A stretch of 64,000 bases of DNA from Nonlabens spongiae (GTDB lineage Bacteria; Bacteroidota; Bacteroidia; Flavobacteriales; Flavobacteriaceae). A model generated the notes under the pieces. That model worked only from the letters and a program-made list of their open reading frames with translations. It was not told where the DNA came from and searched no databases. The stretch is taken from contig NZ_CP019344.1 of assembly GCF_002117125.1 (NCBI RefSeq), forward strand, positions 2,818,501 through 2,882,500, read 5' to 3'. Positions 27,178 through 36,743 of this stretch are shown here, piece after piece. Positions within the stretch are counted from its first letter, which is position 1; every line of letters begins with the position of its first letter. The translations under genes were made by a program, and so were the position numbers.

Positions 27178-27408
27178 GTGTCAATTACTATTTCACAGCT
27201 CAAGCGAGGTCAGAGTGCTACTATCAAGGATTTTGATGTGGATAATGTGCCTTTAAAACTTCTAGAAATGGGTTGTTTACCGGGCAATACCGTGCGTATG
27301 ATGCAGAGCGCTCCCTTCCAGGATCCTATATATCTCAACATTAACGATACCCACTTGGCCATACGTCGAGAGACTGCACAAAAAATCATCGTAGACCTAC
27401 ATGGTTGA
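27178..27408 (+). CDS. feoA: Ferrous iron transport protein A
   Basis: 76 residues from a GTG start. SH3-like FeoA fold with LKRGQSATIKDFD, LLEMGCLPGNTVRMM and LNINDTHLAIRRETAQKI. It helps the FeoB transporter. It overlaps feoB by eight bases. The GTG is chosen because the family begins with this strand and no ATG lies upstream in frame near the promoter. Confidence 0.94.
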   Translation: MSITISQLKRGQSATIKDFDVDNVPLKLLEMGCLPGNTVRMMQSAPFQDPIYLNINDTHLAIRRETAQKIIVDLHG

Positions 27409-29521
27409 TTCTATAAATGTTGCGCTGATCGGTAATCCTAATACCGGTAAAACATCTCTATTCAATAGGTTAACCGGTCTGAATCAGAAAGTCGGGAACT
27501 ATCCCGGTATTACAGTTGAGAAGAAGGAAGGTATCTGTAAGCTGGATCGTGGGCTCAAAGCTCATATCCTCGATTTACCGGGAACTTATAGTTTGAATTC
27601 GAGTTCGCTGGATGAAAGCATCGTCATTGAAACCTTACTCAATAAAAACGACAAGGATTATCCAGATGTGGCCGTCGTTGTTGCCGATGTCGAGAATCTT
27701 AAAAGAAACCTGTTACTTTTCACACAGATCAAGGATTTACAAATCCCTACCATACTAGCCGTGAACATGGCTGACCGTATGGATAGAAAAGCAATCTCTC
27801 TTGATATTGAACTTCTTGAAAAAGAACTGAAAACTAAGGTGGTACTCATCAGCTCGAGGAAGAATGAGGGAATTGATGACCTTAAAAAGGCTGTCATCAA
27901 TTTTAAAAACTATTCGGCAGAAGCTTGTGTGGATGTAACCACCATCGATCAAACATACTTTGACCGACTCAAAAAGACCTTCCCTGATCAACTGGTTTAT
28001 AAATTATGGTTGGTCATAACTCAAGATGTCAATTTCGGGAAAATTGATGATCAGCGGGATCTTGATAAGGTGAAGACCAAATCTTTCGAGATCAAAAGCA
28101 AAACGGAGCTCAAGAAGATGCAGCACAGGGAGACCGTACTCAGGTATCAGTTTATCAATAATACCTTGAATAAGGTGCTTAAGATTGATATTGCAAAGGC
28201 AAAAGACCTTCGTTCTCGCTTGGATAGAATACTCATTCATAAGGTCTGGGGTTATTTGATTTTCTTCAGTATACTTTTACTCATTTTTCAAGCGATTTAT
28301 GACTGGAGCGGCGTTCCCATGGATTTCATTGATGAATCATTTGCTAGTTTGAGCGCTTGGGTAAACAGCATTCTTCCATCGGGACCCTTTACCAGTCTAC
28401 TTGCTGAAGGTGTTATTCCCGGCCTGGGAGGAATTGTGATTTTTATTCCTCAAATCGCTTTTCTGTTCTTGTTCATTGCCATTCTTGAAGAGAGTGGTTA
28501 TATGAGTCGCGTGGTATTTCTCATGGATCACATCATGAAAAAATTTGGTCTGAGCGGTAAGAGTGTAGTACCTCTGGTTTCTGGAACGGCTTGTGCTATT
28601 CCGGCTGTGATGGCAACCAGAAATATTGAAGACTGGAAAGAACGACTGATCACGATTCTTGTGGTTCCTTTTACGACTTGTTCCGCGAGATTACCCGTTT
28701 ACTTGATTATCGTTGCACTTGTCATTCCAGAAGGAACTATTGCGGGCGGTTTTCTAAGTTATCAAGCGCTTACACTTATGGGACTCTACTTGCTAGGGTT
28801 TGGTACCGCGATCTTTTCTGCTTGGGTGTTGAACAAAGTGTTGCCTATCAGGCGCAAAGCGTTCTTCGTAATGGAGATGCCAGCCTATAAGATTCCGCTG
28901 TTCAAGAATGTGGTCATTACCGTGGTGGAAAAGACCAAGAGTTTTGTTTTCGGAGCGGGTAAGATCATTCTCGCGATATCTATCATACTTTGGGCACTCG
29001 CCAGTTATGGACCGGGTGATCAGTTTTCAAACGCAGAGCAAATTGTCACTGAGCAATATGCAGATCAGGCATTGTCTGACGAAGAACTGGATCAGAGGAT
29101 TAATTCGCACAAGCTGGAGTACAGCTTTATAGGTTATATAGGAAAAGCTATTGAACCTGCCGTGCGTCCTTTGGGTTATGACTGGAAAATAGGAATAGCC
29201 ATTGTCAGCAGTTTTGCGGCAAGAGAGGTTTTTGTGGGAACTCTCGCGACGATTTACAGCGTTCAGGGCGGTGAGGAAGATGAAGCCACGATCAAAGAAC
29301 GCATGGCGGCAGAGCAAAACCCTATTTTGGGCGGTCCCGTATTCAATTTTGCCAGCGGTATTTCCCTGTTGCTTTTTTATGCTTTTGCCATGCAATGTAT
29401 GAGCACGCTAGCTATCGTTAAACGAGAAACTAACGGCTGGAAATGGCCCGCGGTGCAGTTCGTCGGTATGACAATTATTGCCTACGTTGCGGCCCTGGGA
29501 GCTTATCAAATACTCGATTGA
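27401..29521 (+). CDS. feoB: Ferrous iron transporter B
   Basis: 706 residues. N-terminal G-protein domain with G1 GNPNTGKTSLFN (11-22), the G3 DLPGTYSL and the G4 NMAD. It is followed by a helical insulator and a C-terminal membrane part with two Gate-type repeats, including SGTACAIPAVMATRN and the Cys motif FTTCSARLPVY. It imports Fe(II) across the inner membrane. Its stop shares a base with the start of the small Cys-rich membrane gene. Confidence 0.97.
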   Translation: MVDSINVALIGNPNTGKTSLFNRLTGLNQKVGNYPGITVEKKEGICKLDRGLKAHILDLPGTYSLNSSSLDESIVIETLLNKNDKDYPDVAVVVADVENLKRNLLLFTQIKDLQIPTILAVNMADRMDRKAISLDIELLEKELKTKVVLISSRKNEGIDDLKKAVINFKNYSAEACVDVTTIDQTYFDRLKKTFPDQLVYKLWLVITQDVNFGKIDDQRDLDKVKTKSFEIKSKTELKKMQHRETVLRYQFINNTLNKVLKIDIAKAKDLRSRLDRILIHKVWGYLIFFSILLLIFQAIYDWSGVPMDFIDESFASLSAWVNSILPSGPFTSLLAEGVIPGLGGIVIFIPQIAFLFLFIAILEESGYMSRVVFLMDHIMKKFGLSGKSVVPLVSGTACAIPAVMATRNIEDWKERLITILVVPFTTCSARLPVYLIIVALVIPEGTIAGGFLSYQALTLMGLYLLGFGTAIFSAWVLNKVLPIRRKAFFVMEMPAYKIPLFKNVVITVVEKTKSFVFGAGKIILAISIILWALASYGPGDQFSNAEQIVTEQYADQALSDEELDQRINSHKLEYSFIGYIGKAIEPAVRPLGYDWKIGIAIVSSFAAREVFVGTLATIYSVQGGEEDEATIKERMAAEQNPILGGPVFNFASGISLLLFYAFAMQCMSTLAIVKRETNGWKWPAVQFVGMTIIAYVAALGAYQILD

Positions 29522-29652
29522 TGGAGTGGTTGCAGTACATACTGGTTGCGATTTGTATTCTGGCAGCAGCTTTTTTTCTACTGCGCAAATACGTCTTCAA
29601 ATCTTCCAAAAGCGAAAAAGCTTGCGGCAGTGATGATTGCGGCTGTCACTGA
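29521..29652 (+). CDS. FeoB-associated Cys-rich membrane protein
   Basis: 43 residues: one membrane helix (WLQYILVAICILAAAFFLL), a basic segment KSSKSEK and a CGSDDCGCH tail able to bind metal. The ATG at 29521 overlaps the feoB TGA. Such small proteins commonly follow feoB in Bacteroidota and may act like FeoC. A longer frame (from 29443) exists but would lie inside feoB. Confidence 0.88.
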   Translation: MEWLQYILVAICILAAAFFLLRKYVFKSSKSEKACGSDDCGCH

Positions 29653-29684
29653 GTTTATAGTGACGAGAGGGAGTTTGCTTGTTA

Positions 29685-29700
29685 CGCTTTCGCGAAAGCG
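29685..29700. repeat. Iterated palindrome, copy 10 (intergenic)
   Basis: Perfect core extended to 22 bp by TTA and TAA flanks, between the feo operon and murI. Confidence 0.95.
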
Positions 29701-29770
29701 TAAAATCCACCCACATTCTACAAATCAAAACCTTATTTTTACGTCAAAATGAATTTAGTAAAGGTATTTT

Positions 29771-30556
29771 GTGGATAAGCGACCTATAGGATTTTTTGAT
29801 TCAGGAGTAGGAGGAACGAGCGTGTGGCAGGAAGTTGTGCAGCTGCTCCCGCATGAAGATACCATTTATCTTGCTGACAGTAAGCATGCTCCCTATGGAC
29901 GCAAATCCAAAGAACGCATCATCGAGCTTTCTGTCAAAAACACCGAGTTTTTACTGGAACGGAATTGCAAGCTTATCGTGGTGCCTTGCAATACGGCAAC
30001 GACTAATGCCATCAAATATCTGCGCGAGAATTATGATGTTCCATTCATAGGAATTGAACCGGCCATCAAGCCCGCTGCGCTAAATAGTGATACTAAAAAA
30101 GTGGGGATTCTCGCTACAAAAGGTACGCTGAGCAGCGAACTTTTCAACAAAACCCAACGCGAGTTTGCGATGGATGTGAATACCATCGAGATCGTGGGAA
30201 CCGGGATCGTAGAGTTGATCGAGGCTGGTAGAAAGGACAGTCCAGAGATGCGCGATTTACTGATTGGAATTACAGAACCCTTTATGATTTCTGGAATAGA
30301 TTATTTGGTCTTGGGCTGTAGTCACTATCCCTACATCAAACATATTCTCGCTGAACTGCTCCCAGCGCGAGTGCGCATCATCGATTCTGGTGTTGCCGTA
30401 GCTCGTCAAACGATGAACGTGCTTAAGAAACATCATCTTTTAAACCTGTCTGATGAGAAAGGCAGCCATTTGCTATATTCAAATTTAGACACTCAGACGC
30501 TTGAATCTTTGACAAGTGCGATTGAGAATAAAACGGTGTCCTATCTCAATTTTTGA
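29771..30556 (+). CDS. murI: Glutamate racemase
   Basis: 261 residues from a GTG start (MDKRPIGFFDSGVGGTSVW). The two catalytic cysteines are C73 in VVPCNTATTNAI and C183 in LVLGCSHYP. It makes D-glutamate for peptidoglycan. Its 3' end overlaps the end of the convergent minus-strand gene by about 11 bases. Confidence 0.95.
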   Translation: MDKRPIGFFDSGVGGTSVWQEVVQLLPHEDTIYLADSKHAPYGRKSKERIIELSVKNTEFLLERNCKLIVVPCNTATTNAIKYLRENYDVPFIGIEPAIKPAALNSDTKKVGILATKGTLSSELFNKTQREFAMDVNTIEIVGTGIVELIEAGRKDSPEMRDLLIGITEPFMISGIDYLVLGCSHYPYIKHILAELLPARVRIIDSGVAVARQTMNVLKKHHLLNLSDEKGSHLLYSNLDTQTLESLTSAIENKTVSYLNF

Positions 30557-31391
30557 GAGGTCGACCGTAGGCATAAAACACCAGTTTATACTTTGCATTG
30601 TTGCTAAGATCCCAGGATAGATTGAACCATCGCGAACTCAAGATATGACGGTACATGATATCATCTGATTCAGAACTTCTGCCAAATTGTAAAAACGGAT
30701 TGAAAGCACCCATGGAAACGCGACGGGTATTGTTAAAGTCCCGCGTGGCAGAAAGATAGAATTCTGTTCCCACTTCGACTTCTGGAAACTCCATTACGAT
30801 TTCCTCTTCAATTTCTTCAAGATCGTCAAATACAAAAACCGGAGTCAACGGATCTTGCAACCTGCCGTTCTCAAATTTTCTGTAGAGCTGGAAACGCAAG
30901 ATGCCCTTTGGATCATATTTTCGCTTCATTGCTACTGGCAGAACGATTTTGTTAATGGATGATTTTTGTGGTACTCGTAGTTTGAAAGCACAGATTTGAG
31001 CGGTGTTCAGACTATAATTATGCCTGGATCTAGCTTCCTCATTGAGTTGAAAGTTTTTGCTGCGGTCAACTAAGATGACTTCATCTAGGACCTTGATATT
31101 GGGTTCAAGAAATATTGTCCTATCAAGATTCTTGATCTGCTCCCTTATTTCGAGATAACCCATTTGAGAAATGAGTAGGGAATCCGTTGGTTTTGCAACA
31201 AATTCTGCTTTTCCATTTGCGTCTGAGTAATAAAATTGTCTTGAGGTCAAATTGATGACGTTGACAAATTCCAATGGAGCTTTATCACTTTTATCCAATA
31301 AAGTCAAAGTGATTTTCTCCTGACAGAAAGCATAAGAACCTGCTAAAAGAAGGAAGCTCTGGAAAAGAAAAACAGAGAGGGGTTTATTCAA
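30546..31391 (-). CDS. Secreted protein with carboxypeptidase-regulatory-like domain
   Basis: 281 residues. A signal peptide ends near SYAFCQ, then a CarboxypepD_reg-like beta-sandwich (KITLTLLDKSDKAPLEFVNVINL, YYSDANGKAEF, LLISQMGY, pattern of TonB-linked start domains) covers about 25-110. The C-terminal half is of unknown type with many beta strands. It starts at a TTG overlapping the end of the LytTR regulator gene by eight bases, so the two are translated together. This coupling suggests a role in the same envelope-sensing pathway, which is inference. Confidence 0.75.
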   Translation of the reverse strand: MNKPLSVFLFQSFLLLAGSYAFCQEKITLTLLDKSDKAPLEFVNVINLTSRQFYYSDANGKAEFVAKPTDSLLISQMGYLEIREQIKNLDRTIFLEPNIKVLDEVILVDRSKNFQLNEEARSRHNYSLNTAQICAFKLRVPQKSSINKIVLPVAMKRKYDPKGILRFQLYRKFENGRLQDPLTPVFVFDDLEEIEEEIVMEFPEVEVGTEFYLSATRDFNNTRRVSMGAFNPFLQFGRSSESDDIMYRHILSSRWFNLSWDLSNNAKYKLVFYAYGRPLKN

Positions 31392-32118
31392 AATAGGAGA
31401 ATAAAGTGGTTTTGCGACTAGGGCTCACCGGCAACTCGATGGAATCCAATTTTACGCTGCCTCCTTTGCCTTTCACATAAGCAGTAACATAGGAAGTGTT
31501 GATGAGGTAGGATTTATGAATACGACAAAATCCCTTATCGTTCAGAAGCTCGTCAAAATGTTTTAACGTTTTGGAAACCAATTTCTTATCGTTTTTCAAA
31601 TGGATATGGGTGTAATTATCATCGGCAGCGCAGTAGATGATTTCTTTGATAGGTAACACCTCAAATCCTTCTTGAGTCGGGATGGTAATCTTGTCGTGTA
31701 ATTGTTCCTTACCCGCTGTTTTTATTGTGAGACCTATATTGAGATCTTCTTCTTTTTTCTTGATGGATTTTACGATGTCCACCGCCTTGATCAGTTCATC
31801 AATCTCGATGGGTTTTAATAGGTAATAAGCCGCCTGCTGATTCAAAGCATCTTTGGCATATTGATCGTAGGCAGTAACAAAAACAGTTTCAAAATCTCTA
31901 GGTCCTAGCTTGTCCAAAAGGTCAAAAGCCGTTCCGTAAGGCATCTCTACATCCAAGAATAAGAGGTCGATTTCTTCTTTACGCAAAAGAGCAAGCGCTT
32001 CGTCCACGTTACTCGCCTCTTCGATAACTTCAATATCTGGACAGTATTTCTCTAGGTATCTTTTTAAGATATCCCGAGACACTTGCTCGTCTTCTACAAT
32101 TATGGATTTTAAGTTCAT
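31384..32118 (-). CDS. LytTR-family response regulator
   Basis: 244 residues. Receiver domain with acidic pocket E9-D10, phosphoacceptor D56 in LLFLDVEMP, Thr in VFVTAYD and the conserved Lys in YLLKPIEIDEL. A C-terminal LytTR DNA-binding domain starts near 145 and contains IIYCAADDNYTHIHLKN and FCRIHKSYLINTSYV. It is a transcription regulator, whose likely partner is the LytS-type kinase encoded at 33020-35314 upstream in the same direction. Confidence 0.94.
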   Translation of the reverse strand: MNLKSIIVEDEQVSRDILKRYLEKYCPDIEVIEEASNVDEALALLRKEEIDLLFLDVEMPYGTAFDLLDKLGPRDFETVFVTAYDQYAKDALNQQAAYYLLKPIEIDELIKAVDIVKSIKKKEEDLNIGLTIKTAGKEQLHDKITIPTQEGFEVLPIKEIIYCAADDNYTHIHLKNDKKLVSKTLKHFDELLNDKGFCRIHKSYLINTSYVTAYVKGKGGSVKLDSIELPVSPSRKTTLFSYFE

Positions 32119-32178
32119 GTATTAAGTTTAAGATGAAGTATAAGAATAAGTTTAATTTCAAAATCTAGAATAAGTTAT

Positions 32179-32216
32179 TGTCACTCTGAACGCGACGATA
32201 GGAGCGATTCAGAGTC
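32179..32216. repeat. Dispersed intergenic repeat with GTCA-led hairpin, second member
   Basis: GTCA followed by ACTCTGAA ... TTCAGAGT (8 bp, with CGC/GCG inside) and CTCC. Same design as the element at 17469 but with a different stem sequence. It sits in the 215-bp gap between the regulator and the next gene. Confidence 0.55.
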
Positions 32217-32333
32217 TCCGTATTTGTGTCACGATGATCGTCGGGAACTTCGTTTTACAGTTTCAGAATCGTAGGTCAAGTCTTATACTTCAACTTATTA
32301 TCAAATTTTAGCGTGCCTGTTGCAATGTCCAAA

Positions 32334-32945
32334 TCACTCATCAATCCATATCCCAAATTCATTCTTTGCTATATCGATAATCTCACAGAAGTAAGTAAGT
32401 TCATCGATGTTGGGATAGGCTTTTAGATAGTTAACAGGATTACTGAATTCTGTTCTGTTTATCACATTTCCGTATCTGACCTCAATTACAAAATAATCTC
32501 CATCAACGAACTGCAATGTTTTAGATTCAGACCAGTATTTTGTTTGAGGTATTCCCCTGAATGTGTCTTTCACTACACGTATCGGTTGCCTATTGTTCAT
32601 TTTCCATCTGATTGCTTCCATGCTTGGTAAATCCATGGCATAACTTCTCAGAAAATTCTGAAAGACGTAATCAGGATCATTTTTTGACTTTAAAACAGTT
32701 TGAAATGATTGCGGGTTATCGCCTGTAAAGTATTCATAGAAAGTTGCAGTCCAACTACCATCTTTACTATACATCTCAAACACAGACGTATAATTTGTTA
32801 TACCATAACTTTTATAGATTCTGATATGCTCTCGGTATTCTAAAGAATCAGACAAAGAAAGTTGCTCATTTATTAGGGAAAAATCTTGACTTGAGGCTGG
32901 CAAAAAAAAGCCTGTTACTAAAAAAATAATTATAGATCTTATCAT
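32334..32945 (-). CDS. Secreted protein of unknown function
   Basis: 203 residues. MIRSIIIFLVTGFFLPASSQ is a signal peptide. The mature part is rich in aromatic residues and beta strands (SWTATFYEYFTGDNPQSF, YWSESKTLQFVDGDYFVIEV). I recognise no family. It lies between kinase and regulator genes of a probable two-component system; whether it belongs to that system is open. Base composition is more AT-rich than the neighbours. Confidence 0.65.
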   Translation of the reverse strand: MIRSIIIFLVTGFFLPASSQDFSLINEQLSLSDSLEYREHIRIYKSYGITNYTSVFEMYSKDGSWTATFYEYFTGDNPQSFQTVLKSKNDPDYVFQNFLRSYAMDLPSMEAIRWKMNNRQPIRVVKDTFRGIPQTKYWSESKTLQFVDGDYFVIEVRYGNVINRTEFSNPVNYLKAYPNIDELTYFCEIIDIAKNEFGIWIDE

Positions 32946-33019
32946 CTATTGAAATTTGAATTCAAACTAAAATTTAAATCAAAACTGGAGGTGAGTAATA
33001 TTTGAGTTTGAATTTAAGT

Positions 33020-35314
33020 TTAGATTTTGGTTTTACCATTCATCACAACCACAACCCTCGTCCCTACATCAGGACTCAAGCCGGCATCTTCCACTTTCAT
33101 GTCGATGTGGTAATCATGGAGCTCATTGAGCAAGGCAACACGGTTCTCGATGTTTCCGAGACCTTTTGAGGTACGTTTTTTTTGATGCTCAGTTTTCAGG
33201 ACTTTTGATTTTTCTCGACCTATGCCGTCATCTATGATCTCAACTTCAATTTTCTGAGCCGATAGCTTAGTGACTTTTACACTCAGCAATCCTTTTTCCT
33301 TTTTGTAACGTAAACCATGCCAAACGGCATTTTCTATTATGGGTTGCAATAGCATAGGTGGTACTTCAAGGTCAAGTTCTTTTACCTCTGGAGCGATCGT
33401 AACCTCGTAGTTAAACTGATCTTTGAATCGTTCATGTTCCAATTTTAAATAAAGCTTGAGCAATTCCAGTTCTTTCTGTAACGGAATGAAATCCAGCTCA
33501 GAATTCTCCAAAACGTTGCGCATGAGTTTGGAGAAATCGGCGAGGTATTTATTCGCGGCGCGCTCATCGTTCAAAGAAATGTAGCTATTCACAGAATTGA
33601 GCGCATTAAAAATAAAATGCGGATTCATCTGGCTGCGTAAGGACTTGAGGGCGAGTAGCCTATTGTTCACCTTTTGCTGTCGATTGTTGCGGTACATGAA
33701 AAATGCGAGCGAAATCAATAACAAACTAAGCGCAACGAGTGAGTAGATCACCCATTGTTGCCGCTGGTTGGTTTCCTCGGTGAGTTGATTTTCTGCATTG
33801 ATCAAGGCCAATTTATTTTCAGTTAGGCGACGGTCTTTCTCTAGGTTGTCGATGCGATTCTGGCGAGCGAGGAGTTCTTTGGTCCTTCTTGCGTTTTCTT
33901 CCAGTTCATTTTCTTTTTCGGCGTAGAGTGCATCTACGGCCGCAACATACGTATCATTGTAATCCAGCGCTTTTCTGGAGTATCCACGCTTCCTGTAGAT
34001 TTCGTAAAGTTCTCGAGAGGCTTCTTTTTGCACTTCGAGATCATTGTTTGCTTTAGCTTCTTCTAAACTGCTTTTGAAATATTCCAGCGCTTCGGAGTCT
34101 TTGTTGAGGTTTTTCAGCGCAGCACCTATTTTAAATTGCTCGCCTTGGACTGTCGGTTCTTCAGCGACCATATCTTGAACGATAACAACTTCTTCTAGAT
34201 CTGCATCTTCTAGATAGCCATTTGTCATTTCAGACGATTCTGAACTAGCTGGTTCAAAGGCAGTTATTGTGTCGCTCGAAATGGTTTTTAAATTGGTTTT
34301 TTTCTCTTTTAAAGCGTTGATCTGGTCTATATTTTGACGCCTCAAATTGATCTCTTCCTCATAATTCTGGTTAGCATTATAAAATTGAGCGGCATTAGAC
34401 TTTGCGGCGATATTTAGAACTGGGCTTGCCGCTTCAGACACGGTTATGGACTCATTGATCAGTTGCTGCGCCTCGACTTTTCGGCCTGCTTTATTGTAGA
34501 CAGAGGCAAGCTCTGTTTTAAGATTTGTGGTAAGCGTTCTATTTTCTAAAACCAGCGGATTCTCCAACAATTCTCTGTAGGTATCGATGGATTTTTGAAA
34601 GCTGTTGATGGCTTCATAAACACTTGCGAGACCTTTAAAAACTGCAATACGCTGCTTGGGATCAAGTGATTTTTGGTTTCTTAGATCTTCAAAAATTTTT
34701 AAGGCTTCCTGATAGTTTCCGTTGCGTTGAAGAGCGTGGGCTTTTTTTATGGAAAGCGATAGCGACTTTTTATATTGAATCGCATCTTCATAGCTATCTG
34801 CGGCCAGATCATATTGCTGTTGCGTGATGTACAAATCTCCCAAAAGCTCATAAGCCTGGGCCTGCTCTGTATTTTTTAATTTTTTCGGATTGTTTGAAAG
34901 TCCTGCAATGAGCAGATCAGCTGTTTTTTGAGAGTCTTTTTTAAAGTAGAATCTCGCGCTGTCCATCGCCTGCGCAAAGCTCAAGTCTGCATAACGAGCC
35001 TCATCTTGATCCTGCACGCGTATCTCAAGATCGTCCAGACTTTTTATGCGATAATACACGGTTTCAAAACCCAGCCCACGTATCACGACCTCTTCTCCCA
35101 TATTGGCAGGGATGGAAAAATAGCCACGCGCATCAGTCGTGGTGTACCTGCCCAGCCGTCCTTCTATATTCGCTCCAGAAATGGGAGTGCCATCCTCATT
35201 AAGTACTCGCCCCTTCAGCACCATGCTTGTGCGTGGCTCGGCGCGGTCTTGAGTGGATTGCCCACTTAAACCTATAGTGAACAGCAAAAAGAAAACAATA
35301 AAAATCCCTTTCAT
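33020..35314 (-). CDS. LytS-type sensor histidine kinase with CarboxypepD_reg and TPR sensor
   Basis: 764 residues. Order: signal peptide, a carboxypeptidase-regulatory-like domain (VLKGRVLNEDGTPISGANIEG, about 30-110), several TPR repeats (about 120-450), coiled coil, one membrane helix (WVIYSLVALSLLLISLAFFMY, near 530), then a HisKA_LytS domain with the phospho-His in QMNPHFIFNALNSV and an ATP-binding domain with IIENAVWHGL and DDGIGREKS. It should sense something in the periplasm and phosphorylate the LytTR regulator encoded downstream. The beta-sandwich ahead of the TPRs is the less usual part. Confidence 0.9.
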   Translation of the reverse strand: MKGIFIVFFLLFTIGLSGQSTQDRAEPRTSMVLKGRVLNEDGTPISGANIEGRLGRYTTTDARGYFSIPANMGEEVVIRGLGFETVYYRIKSLDDLEIRVQDQDEARYADLSFAQAMDSARFYFKKDSQKTADLLIAGLSNNPKKLKNTEQAQAYELLGDLYITQQQYDLAADSYEDAIQYKKSLSLSIKKAHALQRNGNYQEALKIFEDLRNQKSLDPKQRIAVFKGLASVYEAINSFQKSIDTYRELLENPLVLENRTLTTNLKTELASVYNKAGRKVEAQQLINESITVSEAASPVLNIAAKSNAAQFYNANQNYEEEINLRRQNIDQINALKEKKTNLKTISSDTITAFEPASSESSEMTNGYLEDADLEEVVIVQDMVAEEPTVQGEQFKIGAALKNLNKDSEALEYFKSSLEEAKANNDLEVQKEASRELYEIYRKRGYSRKALDYNDTYVAAVDALYAEKENELEENARRTKELLARQNRIDNLEKDRRLTENKLALINAENQLTEETNQRQQWVIYSLVALSLLLISLAFFMYRNNRQQKVNNRLLALKSLRSQMNPHFIFNALNSVNSYISLNDERAANKYLADFSKLMRNVLENSELDFIPLQKELELLKLYLKLEHERFKDQFNYEVTIAPEVKELDLEVPPMLLQPIIENAVWHGLRYKKEKGLLSVKVTKLSAQKIEVEIIDDGIGREKSKVLKTEHQKKRTSKGLGNIENRVALLNELHDYHIDMKVEDAGLSPDVGTRVVVVMNGKTKI

Positions 35315-35393
35315 CGTGGGTAAAGCTACATATAAATAAATAGTCGGTTGTGTGTCATAGCTGGTTATAGCGGTAAAAAGTGGGTGTTTTTAA

Positions 35394-35409
35394 CGCTTTC
35401 GCGAAAGCG
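35394..35409. repeat. Iterated palindrome, copy 11 (intergenic)
   Basis: Perfect core with symmetric A/T flanks (18 bp), in the gap between divergent kinase and SIMPL-like genes. Confidence 0.95.
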
Positions 35410-35512
35410 TACTCACCACAAGCTTCTTTTCACTCATTCAGACAGCTCATTTACTCAATTTTAGTGTTCAACACTTTTTTATACCTCTAGTTTTGAGTTA
35501 AATAACGAAGAC

Positions 35513-36538
35513 ATGAAACGCATCTTAACTACATTATTGATCGTCGCTTCTATGAATTTAGAGGGACAACATCTTGGGAATTTTAATAATAAGGCGGCCT
35601 CCATGGATATTTCCAGGGCAAACATTGCGACCTCAATGGGTAACGCACCCAGGCACAATCCCAATTACCACCAGACGCAACTTAACCCGAGCAAGATATT
35701 GATGCACAACATTAAGGCACTCTATAATGTGGAGGCAACAGATTACACGGCGGTTTTCAACATCAACCAAATAGGAGAAACAGCACCGGAGACGACACGA
35801 CTTATGAACGAGAAGATCGATCTAGTCAAAGCTGAATTAAAAAAGCAGGGATTTACCGGTCAGTTTGCGGTAGATATGATTTCCTTTTTGCCACAATACG
35901 AGATCGAGGTGACCAAAAAATTATTCTCCAAAACCTATACAGAAGTGCCCATAGGCTTTGAACTACAGCAAAACCTGATGATAAGCTACCGCAACGATGC
36001 CGATTTTCAAAAGATCCTAAAAGCATGTGCAACAGCCGAAATCTATAACCTCGTTAAGGTAGATTATTATGCGAAGAATCTAGAGGCGATCTATAACGAG
36101 TTACAGGAAAAAATCCTTGCTGAGGTGAAGAAAAAGAAAACTTATTATGAAGCTCTGGGCTTTACGATGGATGAATATTCAGTAGAAATGGCCGACAATA
36201 AATACTATCACATGCCCAAGGACTTCTACCGCAGCTACGTTGCCGCTGAGAACGTGAGCATGGATGCCTTGAAGAACCAAAAAAACGTTACTACGATAAA
36301 AAAACCAACCAGTTATTATTACGAGCCCATTTCGTACAACGGTTATGACATCGTGGTTAATGCCGATATTCAAAAGCCGGTCATCCAACTGGGAATGGAT
36401 TTGACACTACGTTACACGCCCTTACCTCCTAAACCAGAGCCCAAATCAGAACCCAAGCCTGTTGAAAAACCAGATCCTAAAGTTTACGTAGTCTCACCTA
36501 ACGGTCCGGTAGACATCAAACAGATTCCTAATAATTGA
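35513..36538 (+). CDS. SIMPL (DUF541)-like secreted protein
   Basis: 341 residues. A signal peptide (MKRILTTLLIVASMNLEGQ) precedes a region whose layout fits SIMPL/DUF541 domains: an oscillation-like helix (LMNEKIDLVKAELKKQGF), a strand ending in SFLPQYEIE, a strand GFELQQNLMISY, then the repeated-Ala helix. The C-terminus is rich in Pro, Glu and Lys (KPEPKSEPKPVEKPDPK) and probably extended. Role unknown; SIMPL proteins are usually periplasmic. A terminator hairpin follows. Confidence 0.6.
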   Translation: MKRILTTLLIVASMNLEGQHLGNFNNKAASMDISRANIATSMGNAPRHNPNYHQTQLNPSKILMHNIKALYNVEATDYTAVFNINQIGETAPETTRLMNEKIDLVKAELKKQGFTGQFAVDMISFLPQYEIEVTKKLFSKTYTEVPIGFELQQNLMISYRNDADFQKILKACATAEIYNLVKVDYYAKNLEAIYNELQEKILAEVKKKKTYYEALGFTMDEYSVEMADNKYYHMPKDFYRSYVAAENVSMDALKNQKNVTTIKKPTSYYYEPISYNGYDIVVNADIQKPVIQLGMDLTLRYTPLPPKPEPKSEPKPVEKPDPKVYVVSPNGPVDIKQIPNN

Positions 36539-36577
36539 TTGAACTTGTATCGAAATTATTAAAATGTGATAATGTTC

Positions 36578-36613
36578 AGACCTCCAAGGTTTTCAAAACC
36601 TTGGAGTTTTTTT
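36578..36613 (+). terminator. Intrinsic terminator hairpin, GACCTC type
   Basis: CTCCAAGGTTTT (36582-36593) pairs with AAAACCTTGGAG (36595-36606), followed by seven T. Similar in sequence to the hairpin at 63668, suggesting a repeated terminator-like element. Confidence 0.88.
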
Positions 36614-36743
36614 GATTTTTGACATAAATATCCCTTTTCTACGGTTAGTATAAAGCCTCGCGGTATTAATAACTCTTGAGTCATTGTAAGCGAGGATTTG
36701 CCCCTAAACCGTATTTTTGAACTTCATTCAAAATCGCTAGAAT

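Noticed and set aside
29443..29520. Extended start for the FeoB-associated small protein
   Set aside because: The extra residues lie within feoB in another frame; the ATG at 29521 overlapping the feoB stop gives the usual size and position.
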